Shown here one piece after another: positions 25,028 to 35,710 of a stretch of 64,000 nt of DNA. Position 1 is the first letter of the stretch; every line of letters begins with the position of its first letter. The notes under the pieces are model-generated. The model did no database searches, had not been told where the DNA came from, and saw only the letters and a program-made list of their open reading frames with translations. The DNA is from Delphinapterus leucas (taxonomy: Eukaryota; Chordata; Mammalia; Artiodactyla; Monodontidae), in contig NW_022098072.1 of assembly GCF_002288925.2 (NCBI RefSeq), forward strand, positions 16,764,352-16,828,351, in the 5' to 3' direction. A program made the position numbers and the translations under genes.

Positions 25028-25525
25028 TTTAGAGTATAACCAAAAAATCTGAGACATCATTTTTTTCCCCTTAATTCAGGGCAATGATGCATCACAGTGA
25101 TTAACTCAGACAAACCACCTTTTCGAGAAAGAGACAGAATAGAGAGATCCTAGGGAGGTACAAAGAGTTTTCTTCAAAGTATGGGGTAAATAATCATGTC
25201 TGTATAGAAGGAGTGATTAAAGAGTTTATCTGGAAGCATACATTTTCTGTAAGGTTGCGGAAACATCCAATATCCATACAAAGAATGGGAAGGTGGACTG
25301 ATGGGGACACCTGGAATATTCTTCTGCCCGAAAATACCAGCAACTATTTTTGCCGCTTCTAGAAATTTTATTTTTATCACTAAATTGTGTACAAGTATCC
25401 TCAAGAGAGAAAAACCAGTATCAGTAATTTTAGTCAAACACTATATTTATGAAAAATTCTATCTGCAAATTTCAATAGCAGTTGAGGAGAGCCCTAACTG
25501 TTCTTGACCTATTCCAGGCCTTTTC

Positions 25526-25737
25526 TTTTTTTTTTTTTTTTTTTTTGCGGTACGCGGGCCTCTCACTGTTGCGGCCTCTCCCACTGCGGAGCACAGGCTC
25601 CGGACGCGCAGGCTTAGCGGCCATGGCTCACGGGCCTAGCCGCTCTGCGGCATGTGGGATCTTCCCGGACCGGGGCACGAACCCGTGTCCCCTGCATCAG
25701 CAGGCGGACTCTCAACCACTGCGCCACCAGGGAAGCC
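25526..25737 (-). mobile_element. CHR-type SINE, 12 bp TSD
   Basis: A short CHR SINE in reverse orientation with a T run of about 20 at its left end, then TGCGGTACGCGGGCC and an end at CCACCAGGGAAGC. CCAGGCCTTTTC is duplicated at 25514-25525 and 25738-25749. The long uninterrupted tail and exact duplication point to a recent insertion. Confidence 0.95.
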
Positions 25738-25819
25738 CCAGGCCTTTTCAATTGTTGTTCTGAATTCGCATTTTTCAAATTATGGCAAAGGGCATAGTTA
25801 AGTAAAAATGCATTTCAGC

Positions 25820-26045
25820 TACCAATTCATTCATTTATTCAAACATTCATGGGAATATCTACCAGTCTCCACGTTGTGTATAGGTGCTAAGTGCTAGAAA
25901 TACAACCATTAAAAAGACGTAACTCCTGCTCTCTCAAAATGTGGTCAGTGGAGATGGCATACAAAACAATAATTACACTGAAGTGTTTTTAGCGCACAGA
26001 AGAAAACACAAGACACTAAAATATAACAATAGAACCTTCATGAAA
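25820..26045 (-). mobile_element. L2 3' end fragment
   Basis: Reverse-oriented L2 end: AATTCATTCATTTATTCAAAC is the antisense of the L2 3' terminal repeat, followed by GGTGCTAAGTGCTAGAAATA and CACAAGACACTAAAATATAAC-like text. Strongly diverged. Confidence 0.6.
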
Positions 26046-27505
26046 GCATTTAGAGGAAGAAACACATGACCTGTGACTTTGACTTCACTACTATATAAAT
26101 TTCATTAAATTCCAGTACCCTTTGTACAACATAATTATTTAAATGTGGCTTACAACTGCCTCAAAGCATGTTTTTAAAAGCATCCCATTATTAAGGGTGC
26201 TAAAAAGCAACCACACATAGCACTATCAATTATTACTAGGAACACCTAGAGTTTAACGTTTTATAAACAGACCAAGACATACAACTCCAAATAAATGTCA
26301 TCCTTGCAAAATATGTCACCTTTGGTGGTTTACAGTCGTTTGATCTACGAATTCTGAAGTACTTATTGAATTTTTAAATTTGTAATGACAAATTTAACAA
26401 TGATTGGCTGCTAATGTCAGTTACAAATAAAATCTCATAAATATAACTGTTTTTATTGCAAGGCACAACATATGATAATGACGACTATATAGCAAAAGGT
26501 AATTAAAGTATTTGTAATGACTCGGGGAAGAAACTGAAATTAATAAAGTATGTATATAACCTTTTGAAAAGCTGGTTTTACATGAAATGCAGAAAGAATG
26601 AACATTATATGCACTGGACTAGGGCAGTTCTCACCCCCAACCTCTTCTGAGATCAAAGATACTTTTATATCAGTTGACAAAATGGATCATAATCCTCCCA
26701 AGTCAAAGCATATTCTGGCAGAGTCACATGTTGGTTTTATATAACAGATTATATTTAGGTAGACAAATAAGTAGAGACTAGAGCATGCTCCTTGGTCTTT
26801 CTAAAATACTTGTGAAATTGAAACTTCCTTTGTAATGATATTCCTTTTAAAGTACCCCTAAGGCACCTCTAGCTTTTTATGATGTTCAGATTTGGCCATT
26901 CTGTTGGGTTTCAAATGATGGTAGACTATTACTGCAGAAAATGTGAGAGCAACACACATGCATGTGTGCATATAGGTGTTTAGAGACTTATCTTAGATTG
27001 CATTTTTAGAAACAGTATTGAGATTTGTCACATTGCCTAAAATATTTTGGAAGATTCTTTCCTAAGTTACTTCTTAATCACTTTAAATGAAGCAAATCAC
27101 TTCTCCCTCTTTGGGTAAATTTGATTTTTAAAATAGCCAAGAGCCATTCAGATCCAAATCTGGTGAATTACATATATAATTATAAGAGAGATTTTTTTTT
27201 TAAACAAAATCAGGCGATGGGAAAAAACATGATTACAAAGATAGTGATTTTCTAATAATGCTTACAAACCAATTTCAAAGCTACTCTTAATTTCAAAAAA
27301 ATATAGTAATATTGGAATAAGCATAGGCTACGAAGGTCACCACTAATAATTTTGTTCTAAAGAATTGATAATGAGTTATTTATGCATATCAAGACATGGT
27401 TTATCTCTTCTACCTTATTTGATGAAAGTAAGGTGATAGCAATATAGTACCTGGCTTATAGGATGGTATTTTTCTCTAGATCGAGTTTTTTAATTGTGGA
27501 AATTA
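26046..27505. other. No recognised feature
   Basis: About 1.5 kb of AT-rich sequence with no named repeat or coding signal. It includes a small purine/pyrimidine patch with ACACACATGCATGTGTGC at 26951-26968 and a T run at 27191-27200. Confidence 0.45.
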
Positions 27506-27509
27506 TGAC

Positions 27510-27595
27510 TTAAATTTATATTTCTAATTCCTAGGAAAGTTCCTGACACAGAGCTGGCACTCAGTGTGGAATGAATAGGTGAATGAGAGTAAAAA
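27510..27595 (+). mobile_element. L2 terminal scrap
   Basis: CCTGACACAGAGCTGGCACT followed by GAATGAATAGGTGAATGAG resembles the extreme 3' end of L2 in sense orientation. It is short, so the call rests on this end motif only. Confidence 0.45.
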
Positions 27596-27599
27596 CGAG

Positions 27600-28805
27600 T
27601 AATTGGGCAGAATTTACATAATACTGTGAACTACAACATGCATGAATACATACTAGTCTAACCTAAAGAAATTCTAGACCAGACCCCAAAATAACTGAGG
27701 AGGCAATGAATAACAAAAACTTCTTGTCTAGAAATCATCCTAGCAAAATATTCTAAAAAAGATGAAAATTTTAGAACACATTCAAATATTTATCATCTTC
27801 CTCATACAGATAAATTATGACATCAAACTAAGCATACGTACCCTGACCAGAGTCCTCAATCTTTATACAGTTATGAGAACAAATACATTTCACTCTCACC
27901 ATCCACTCCCACCAAACACCCACAAGCATATTCTGGGTTCTTGCACAATGTTGTTTTTCACAGGGTATACTTGAATCTTCAAGGATTGCAGCTAATAAGT
28001 TTTCAAACACTAACCATTAATTGAAATTTGCCTATAACTTTGTAGGTTTATAGTGGATAATATGCATATAATTTATATGCTTAGAGCTTATATATACTTG
28101 TGTGTATGGTATAAACAAGCAAATCATGTGAAGATGGTTAAGAAGAAAATAAAGATAAGTGGAGAGAAAATGTCCCCAGAACAAACTGCAATTCAAATTC
28201 CTAAGAATGGGTTACTCAGAAAAATCAGTAGATTATGCTCCTACTGGAAATGTTGTACACTGAGAAAAAAAATGCATCGAGATCTTATAAAAATTATAAA
28301 ATATGCAAAATCTCTACTCAAAGCTCCATGTCTCATCTCAGGCTTTATTTCCACATGGCAGAAGATAGACTGTCATACATGAGTGGTTTTAACAACATAT
28401 ATAACCAATGTCAATAAAAGTCTCATCCCAAAGGAAAAAATCAAATTTGATTCATTTCACCCTGACAAACTACTTCTAGCAGAAAAAGATGCATAAGATC
28501 ATCTATTTTATATGCAGTCTAGCAGACTTTATAAGAAATAATTCAAGACATATAAATACTATTTTACTGTATATTTTTAAATATGCTAATAGCAGCAATA
28601 AAAGGAAATTTGTTCCAGGAGTTTCTGTCCACCCAAAGCAAAAGGCCTGTTCTGGTGGAAATAATTAATATGAATATTAAAGGAAATTAAGCAATGGCAA
28701 TAATTCATGACTACAAAAGTCCAAAGACTTCTTTCATTTTTTTCAGACAAAATTTTTTTATTAATTTCAATCATCCATAGAATAAATTTCAACATTAAAT
28801 GTCAT
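27600..28805. other. No recognised feature
   Basis: About 1.2 kb of AT-rich sequence without supported features. Open frames 27762-27974 and 28053-28382 have no recognisable domains and ordinary chance length. Confidence 0.45.
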
Positions 28806-28811
28806 ACTTTC

Positions 28812-30430
28812 TCTTATTTTATTTTATTTATTTTTTTAACGTTTTTATTGGAGTATAATTGCTTTACAATGGTGTGTTAGTTTCTGCTTTATAACAAAAT
28901 GAATCAGTTATACATATACATATATCCCCATATATCTTCCCTCTTGCATCTCCCTCCCTCCCACCCTGCCTACCCCATCCTTCTAGCTGGTCACAAAGCA
29001 CCGAGCTGATCTCCCTGTGCTATGCGACTGCTTCCCACTAGCTATCTATTTTACATTTGGTAGTGTATACATGTCCATATATACACTACCACTCTCTCAT
29101 TTTGTCCCAGCTTACCCTTCCCTCTCCCCATGCCCTCAAGTCCATTTTCTAGTTGGTCTGCGTCTTTATTCCCATCTTGCCCCTAGGTTCTTCAAGACCT
29201 TTTTTTTTTTCAGGCTCCCAGGCTTCAGACTATACTACAAAGCTACAGTAATCAAGACAGTATGGTACTGGCACAAAAACAGAAAGATAGATCAATGGAA
29301 CAGAATAGAAAGGCCAGAGATAAACCCACGCACATATGGTCACCTTATGTTTGATAAAGGAGGCAAAAATATACAATGGAAAGAAGACAGCCTCTTCAAT
29401 AAGTGATGCTGGGAAAACTGGACAGCTACATGTAAAAGAATGAAATTTGAACACTCCCTAACACCATACACAAAAATAAACTCAAAATGGATTAAAGATC
29501 TAAATGTAAGGCCAGACACTGTAAAACTCTTACAGGAAAACATAGGCAGAACACTCTATGACATAAATCACAGCATGGTCCTTTTTGACTCACCTCCTAG
29601 AGAAATGGAAATAAAAACAAAAATAAACAAATGGGACCTAATGAAACTTAAAAGCTTTTGCACAGCAAAGGAAACCATCAACAAGACGAAAAGACAACCC
29701 TCAGAATGGGAGAAAATATTTGCAAATGAAGCAACTGATAAAGGATTAATCTCCAAAATTTACAAGCAGCCCATGCAGCTTAATATCAAAAAAACAAACA
29801 CCCCAATCCAAAAATGGGCAGAAGACCTAAACAGACATTTCTCCAAAGAAGATATACAGATTGCCAACAAACACATGAAAGAATGCTCAACATCAGTAAT
29901 CATTAGAGAAATGCAAATGAAAACTACAATGTGATATCATATCACACCGGTCAGAATGGCCATCAACAAAAAATCTACAAACAATAAACGCTGGAGAGGG
30001 TGTGGAGAAAAAGGGAACCCTCATACAGTGTTGGTGGAAATGTAAATTGATACAGTCACTATGGAGAACAGTATGGAGGTTCCTTGAAAAACTAAAAATA
30101 GAACTACCATATGACCCAGCAATCCCACTACTGGGCATATACCCTGAGAAAACTACAATTCAAAAAGAGTCATGTACCACAATGTTCACTGCAGCTCTAT
30201 TTACAATAGCCAGGACATGGAAGCAACCTAAGTGTCCATCAACAGATGAATGGATAAAGAAGATGTGGCACGTATATACAATGGAATATTACTCAGCCAT
30301 AAAAAGGAATGAAATTGAGTTATTTGTAGTGAGGTGGTTGGACGTAGAGCTGTCATACAGAGTGAAGTAAGTCAGAAAGAGAAAAACAAATACCGTATGC
30401 TAACACATACATAGGGAATCTAAAAAACAA
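28812..30430 (-). mobile_element. L1 with 5' inversion (twin-priming structure)
   Basis: One L1 insertion in two opposite halves. From 28812 to 29210 the minus strand carries the 3' UTR and tail: ATTTTATTTATTTTTTTAAC marks the poly(A) end, and CAAAGCACCGAGCTGATC, GCCCCTAGGTTCTTCAAG the 3' UTR. From 29211 to about 30430 the plus strand carries ORF2 from mid-C-terminal domain to just before the 3' UTR (ending GGGAATCTAAAAAAC). In L1 coordinates the outer end of the inverted half and the inner end of the 3' half meet at the same A-rich tract, the pattern expected from twin priming. No clear target duplication found. Confidence 0.88.
29211..30370 (+). pseudogene. L1 ORF2 C-terminal remnant (inverted half)
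   Basis: The inverted half of the twin-primed L1 encodes the C-terminal part of ORF2p on the plus strand. Frame one (29211-29406 and 29440-29934) reads [21 protein letters not shown], then after stops [20 protein letters not shown] and [21 protein letters not shown] frameshift in the A-rich run near 30010 moves it to the frame of 30002-30370 ([45 protein letters not shown]). The zinc-knuckle is damaged: its first cysteine codon reads arginine and its histidine reads glutamine. Endonuclease and reverse transcriptase domains are absent, so it is dead. Confidence 0.85.
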
Positions 30431-31250
30431 AACAAACAAACAAAAATAAAGACTTCTTTTAAAATAGTACAAGATTCTTTAGAATCCTGAAGAGAATAGG
30501 ATCATGGACACTTTGAAACGTGATATTCCTTCAAAGGAAGTATCACATAAGGGCAGTGGAAAAAGATCTAAGAATTCAGTTACACCAAGATAAATATGAC
30601 TTTCACCACCTAGAGATATCTTTCTTCCAAGACTGCAAATTCCACAGGGAGGTATAAGATCAACGGAAATCAGGAGAAAGGAATTGCTCTAATTTTTCCT
30701 CAGAGGCTTCCGTGAGAAGTAGCTCAGACTTACAAGCACTCAACCTGAAAAAACTGGATGGCAACCTGATTTCAAATCATTTAAACTGCCACCTATCCAT
30801 AGAAAACCAAAACTGAAATGGATAGAGAACTATCTTATATGTGTGTCATCTCCAGTTTACTGTGGTATGGTCTGACTGGTTTAAAAAATATACACTACAC
30901 AAGGTGAGCACCAAACCATAATTTAGAAGGAGTCCCAAATATAATGAAGATAATACTAAAGACGCTGGGGAAATGCTCACAATTACAGATTGAAGTCCTG
31001 CCAAACCATTGCAGGCAACTTGCTGTCTTGCCTCAAACACAATCAGAGGTTTCAATAGCATTAAAATATAACAATTTTGGGAAGTCTACCAAGGGTAACA
31101 GAACAGCATGAGGTTCTATTTTTTTTTTTTTTTTAGTAATCTTTATAATGTACTGTGGGCTGCTAACGTTATATATTCCTAATGAGAACGCTTCACTAGC
31201 AATATTTTCAAGGTTAAAGAGCACACATTTCTTTTTCTTTTGTCTTAAAA
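30431..31250. other. No recognised feature
   Basis: About 0.8 kb between two L1 pieces. A short AAAC-rich run at 30420-30445 belongs to the edge of the twin-primed L1 and a T run of about 18 lies at 31119-31136. Nothing else is recognised. Confidence 0.5.
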
Positions 31251-31254
31251 AATT

Positions 31255-31485
31255 TGAGACCCAAAGTAGGAGTATGGGATTAACAGATACAAACTACTAT
31301 ACATAAAATAGATAGGCAACAAGGATTTACTGTGTAGCACAGGAAATTATATTCACTATGTATAATAACCTATAATGGAAAATAATCTGAAATATATATA
31401 TATATATATATGAATGAATCACTTTGCTGTACACCAAAACTAACACAATATTGTAAATGAACTATACTTCAATAAAACCTATTTT
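31255..31485 (+). mobile_element. L1 3' end fragment with TA repeat
   Basis: A sense-strand L1 3' UTR end typical of artiodactyl genomes: GTATGGGATTAACAGATACA, TACTGTGTAGCACAGGAAAT, CACTTTGCTGTACACCAAAA and ATACTTCAATAAAACCT. It contains a TA dinucleotide run at about 31392-31411, which is a common expansion in this 3' UTR type. Confidence 0.75.
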
Positions 31486-31519
31486 TTTTTTATACACACA
31501 GAATTCTACTGTGTTCTAA

Positions 31520-31600
31520 AATCTGGCTCAAGTTACCTCCATCTCTTACCAGGATTACTGAAATAGCCTAACAGTCTTTGAACATACTTGCTCACATATT
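31520..31600 (+). mobile_element. L2 fragment
   Basis: ATCTCTTACCAGGATTACTG followed by AAATAGCCTAACAGTC corresponds to the L2 phrase for a coding segment near its 3' end. Short and diverged. Confidence 0.5.
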
Positions 31601-31829
31601 CCTCTAAACATTTTTAAGCCAACTACTAAAAATTTCATTATGTGTTTAAACTGCTGCAAAGGATGAATTTTTTTATTTTACATATATCTCTTGGAACCTA
31701 AAGGTCATTTTGATTTAATCCCATCTGCCAATTAAAAACATGAATAAGCACTTTTATGACAAGTGGAAATGTAAAATTGTTTATTTTTCTAATTAAACTT
31801 GTTTCCATTCTGTTACAACATAGAAGTTT

Positions 31830-31970
31830 ATATTATATATAAATAATATATATGTATATTATATCATATACAAACATAATATAACTATGTATATAATACA
31901 AATGTTATATAATATAAATAATATATAATATAGCATACTTATGTATTTATATATACATGTACTTATTTAA
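31830..31970. repeat. AT-rich low-complexity region
   Basis: Irregular mixtures of TATA, AATA and TATAT words with almost no G or C over about 140 bp. No single repeat unit dominates, so it is low complexity rather than a clean microsatellite. Confidence 0.8.
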
Positions 31971-31975
31971 AATTT

Positions 31976-32300
31976 AGAGCTGTGCTATACAGCATGTTAG
32001 CAAATAACCATTAGCCAGTAGCCACATGTGACCACTGAGAATGTGAAATATGGCTAGTCCAAAGTGAGATGTGCTGTAAGGTAAAATGCACACCGGTTTT
32101 CAAAAAATCAATATGAAAACTGGGTATAAACTCTCTCAATAATTTTTCTATTAATTACATGATGTTAAAATAATATTTTGATATATTGGACTAAAAAGAT
32201 TTAAATTAATATACTATTTTAAAATTTTAAATTACATTTAAAATACACGGCTCACAGGTGTAATTCTACTAGAATTACATTTTTGTTTATAGTGCTGGTT
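31976..32300. mobile_element. hAT-like non-autonomous DNA transposon
   Basis: The segment starts AGCTGTGCTATACAGCATG and ends near TTTATAGTGCTGG, decayed inverted ends of a known mammalian MITE-like element with CAGTGCTGTCC-type termini. Internal landmarks are AGTAGCCACATGTGACCACT, ATGTGAAATATGGCTAGTCC, GAGATGTGCTGTAAGG and ATTTTGATATATTGG. I recognise the element but cannot give its MER number confidently. Confidence 0.6.
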
Positions 32301-32411
32301 TAGAATCTTCACCGATCACCTAAAATTTTTCCGTAATAAAAATATATTTATAATTTGAATTTTTTTCCTGTGTCTATTAACATTCTAAATTCTTTTAAAA
32401 GATTTTTCTTA

Positions 32412-32783
32412 GAAATTTTTGTTTTCTTTTTTTAAATTAATTTATTTAGTTATTTTTGGCCGCATTGGGTCTTCATTGCTGCGCACGGGCTTTCTCTAGT
32501 CACCGCGAGTGGGAGCTACTCTTCATTTTTGTGCGCAGGCCTTTCATTGCGGTGGCTTTTCTTGTTGTGGAGCACAGGCTCTAGGCACGTGGGCTTCAGT
32601 AGTTGTGATGCGTGGGCTCAGTAGTCGTGGCTCACGGGCTCCAGAGCGCAGGCTCAGTAGTTGTGGCACACGGGCTTAGTTGCTCCGCGGCATGTGATGT
32701 GGGATCTTCCCAAACCAGGGTTCGAACCCGTGTCCCCTGAATTGGCAGGGGATTCTTAACCACTGTGCCACAAGGGAAGTCCC
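32412..32783 (-). mobile_element. Older, longer CHR-type SINE
   Basis: A CHR-1-like SINE of about 350 bp in reverse orientation. TTTTTGGCCGCATTGGGTCT begins the extra 3' module, internal CAGTAGTTGTG/CAGTAGTCGTGG units are repeated, and the right end is GCCACAAGGGAAGTCCC. The B box is a perfect palindromic GGGTTCGAACCC at 32718-32729, closer to a tRNA than in the young copies, which have GGTTCGTGCCC. TAAAAGAT occurs on both sides (32396 and 32784) and may be a target duplication. Confidence 0.88.
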
Positions 32784-34135
32784 TAAAAGATATTCTGAAT
32801 TAAGTTATCATTCCAATTATTAGTGGAATACAGCTGATGGAAGCAATAAACTTTAAAATACTTCATAATTATTAAGTAAACATATAAAATTTTATTGAAA
32901 CTGCATATCCTAATGAGATAGATGGTGGCTTTTCCCCCAGTTAGTTGGTATATTATACAATGAATTTTTATCTGTGGATAACAGTTAAGAGCAATTTATT
33001 TTCATACTGAGACACTCTAATCACATAACTACGTTACAATAGAAATTTAGGTTTTTTGGGTTTTTTTTTTAATGTTACTAAACTATTTAAACTCCATCCA
33101 TGCTTTATGACAAAAATCCATAGTGGTTAGCAATAAAATTTTAATAATCAACTTATAGTTTAAATACTTAGTTTTGTTGAACATAAGAGACCCAAACTCC
33201 AACTTTTTTCTTTTCTAGTCATTGGAGTCATTAGATTCTTAATTTATGGAAAGTATACTGCAAAAAGAAGCATTATCAATATCCACCAAACAGCTACTCA
33301 GTATACCTATTACTCTTTCACTTAGAGGCTCCTCATTCTACCAAATACAATTAGAAAGGGCAAAGAAAAAATCAAAATATAATTATTTTCGAAATTATTT
33401 GGCCAAATAATTTTTTAGATAAAACATTTCTTATCACAGGCTTTAAATATAATTTTGCTAAAGCCATAGAGCTGCAGATTTAGTTAATTCATTTCAAGGA
33501 AAATTTGAAATTAGGAATTCAATTCTTATTATCAAACCAGTTGCCCACAAACTTATTTTCTGACATAAAAGTCTGACTTGATTTTTCAATGTAAATACTT
33601 GTTTTAATAAAGATCCACGTGGAAACAATCTTCTGAATCTAAATTCAGATAATTTCGATTTCTATGATAATTTAAGTTTCTATGATACAGAGATGAATAG
33701 ACAGATTAATGGATGAAGCAGAGACACTAGTCTGTGACACGATAAAACCAGGTACTTTTCTCAGTCTCCTTTTGTTTTTGTTCTCAAAGGGATCGCCCAC
33801 GGGGATGGTGGTTTTTCTGGCAATAGAAAGGGAGTGGAAGAGGTAAAGATGTCAAATCCAAGGATTTGAAATTGTCCCTTCATTTTTCACTCTAGAAGTT
33901 TTTACACCCTGGGGAAATGTACCACTGTAAAATCTGGAACAAATGAGAAAAAAGGAGATGGGAGATGGGAGATGGGAAGGATGAGCAAGCAAGCACAATG
34001 CCTTGACCTCCGTTTCATTATCAGGCAGCTAAGTTTTAGGCCATTAGTTGATCTGGAAATTCACTCCTTTAAAGACTATGTCCCTATAAAATTTTGAGGC
34101 AGCCTCAGTGGTTGCATATCTAGTTTGAACACTAC
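32784..34135. other. No recognised feature
   Basis: About 1.35 kb of AT-rich sequence. The only structured patch is three copies of a GGGAGAT-type heptamer at 33956-33977. Confidence 0.45.
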
Positions 34136-34139
34136 TCCA

Positions 34140-34775
34140 TTATCCAAGTCACTGTCGCCCTGCTTCCATCCCTGACTCCTACAGCTGGGTTTCAGCAAAG
34201 TGCCCAGAACGGTTCTTTCAATTTCAAAACAGAAAATTACCCCTCTGCTCAAAACCTTCCAGGGGTTTCCCAGTCTCACACACAGCAAAAGCCAACTATC
34301 CTGACAGTAGCCTACGAGGCTCATAACTACCTGCCCTTAAACCCCATCACTTCTCTGGCATCCCATCCTGCTAAATTCACTTGGCTCAGTTTGCCAAACC
34401 ACCCTGGGGTCTTCTCTGGCCCTCAAATTTTCTCATCAGGCTATCATTTCAGGAAGATGTTTCCTCTGCTAAAATACTCTTCTCCTTGACCTTCATGACT
34501 TAAAACCTCATTTTCATTAGGTTGTTATTCAGATACCTTCCCAGTGAGGCTTTCCCTGGCCACCCTATTACTTACCCTTCCTATTCCCCTTTTCCTGCTT
34601 TAATTTTTTTCCCCAAAGTACCTATTACCATTGGACTCTATATTTTCATGTTTACTATTTGCTTTTTCACCCTCTATAGAATGTAAGCTAATAAAAACAG
34701 GATTTTTTTTCTGTTCTATATTCTACTAAGATAACATAAGGCATCCAACAAATATTTGTCAAGTGAAAAAACCTG
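34140..34775 (+). mobile_element. L2 LINE 3' end
   Basis: Sense-strand L2: CTGCTCAAAACCTTCCAGGG, AGCCTACGAGGCTCATAACT, CCAGTGAGGCTTTCCCTGGC, CCTCTATAGAATGTAAGCTA and ATCCAACAAATATTTGTCAAG trace the L2 3' region in order to its end. Diverged and non-coding. Confidence 0.75.
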
Positions 34776-35679
34776 TGACCCCTTTTATAAGTGAGGCAAA
34801 TTTCTATGTACATTAGAGAACAGTCTTATTTGTTTAGGCTTGTTTTTTTTGTATATTAAGAAATTTGAGGAGTTGTTAAGGCTTGAAATAAAGTTCTAAT
34901 ATACAGCATCTCTGGAATGGTTCTATGGAATGGACATCAACATTTATGCTGAATTCCTCTGACTCTGTACATGTGACACACATGTATGGATATTCCTTGG
35001 AAAGCAACATACTATTTGTATATATACATCCAGTACTTAACCCAACAGCATGCACATTCTTTTCAGATGGTTTCCTCCATTTTTACTAAAATTGGTTTTT
35101 CTTTGACTCCAAAGCAGTTTCCTTAAATTTGTAAGATATGATTAATGAAAACATTAACTTTACCACTGGCAACATATTTATTCCTTTTTCATAAATTTTA
35201 ATCACATGTCTGGGGAAAAGCTATATGGGTGCTTCCCCTAAAGTTAAATAACTTTTCTACATCAAAATGTCCAGAAAGAATGTAGCTAGAGTGTTAATCA
35301 ATAGTAAATATATACGGTTGACAGCACATTGGAATTGGGTACCCTGAACTGTAGCCAATTATGGATGTTATCAATTTTGTCCTTAAAAGCATTTAAGGCA
35401 AGTTTGCCAGCTGTCACTATCACACTATAACTTTCCCTCTTGTCTTTTAAGTCATTTAAAAATCCCATTGGATTTCATTTCATTAACAGGTTAGTAGATC
35501 TATTACATTCCACTAGAGTACTATTGACTAAGTTTGAAAAATTATCCACTTTGCCTCATGTCACTTGTGTAGCACTTCTTCTCCAGATATCAAAGTATCA
35601 GAACCAGAAATGCCGTGTCTTGAAGATTGTTTAATATAATTTGAAGGACATTGAATATACCTCACAAAAACCATGAACC

Positions 35680-35680
<1 letters not shown>

Positions 35681-35707
<27 letters not shown>
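35681..35707. repeat. (TA)n microsatellite
   Basis: About 13 uninterrupted TA units followed directly by TTCATTCAACAATATTTATA, which looks like the antisense end of an L2. Likely length-variable. Confidence 0.9.

Positions 35708-35710
<3 letters not shown>

Noticed and set aside
28722..30461. AAAGACTTCTTT near 28722 and 30449 as target duplication of the twin-primed L1
   Set aside because: The left copy is about 80 bp away from the poly(T) end of the L1, so it does not abut the insertion. The match is probably chance in AT-rich DNA.
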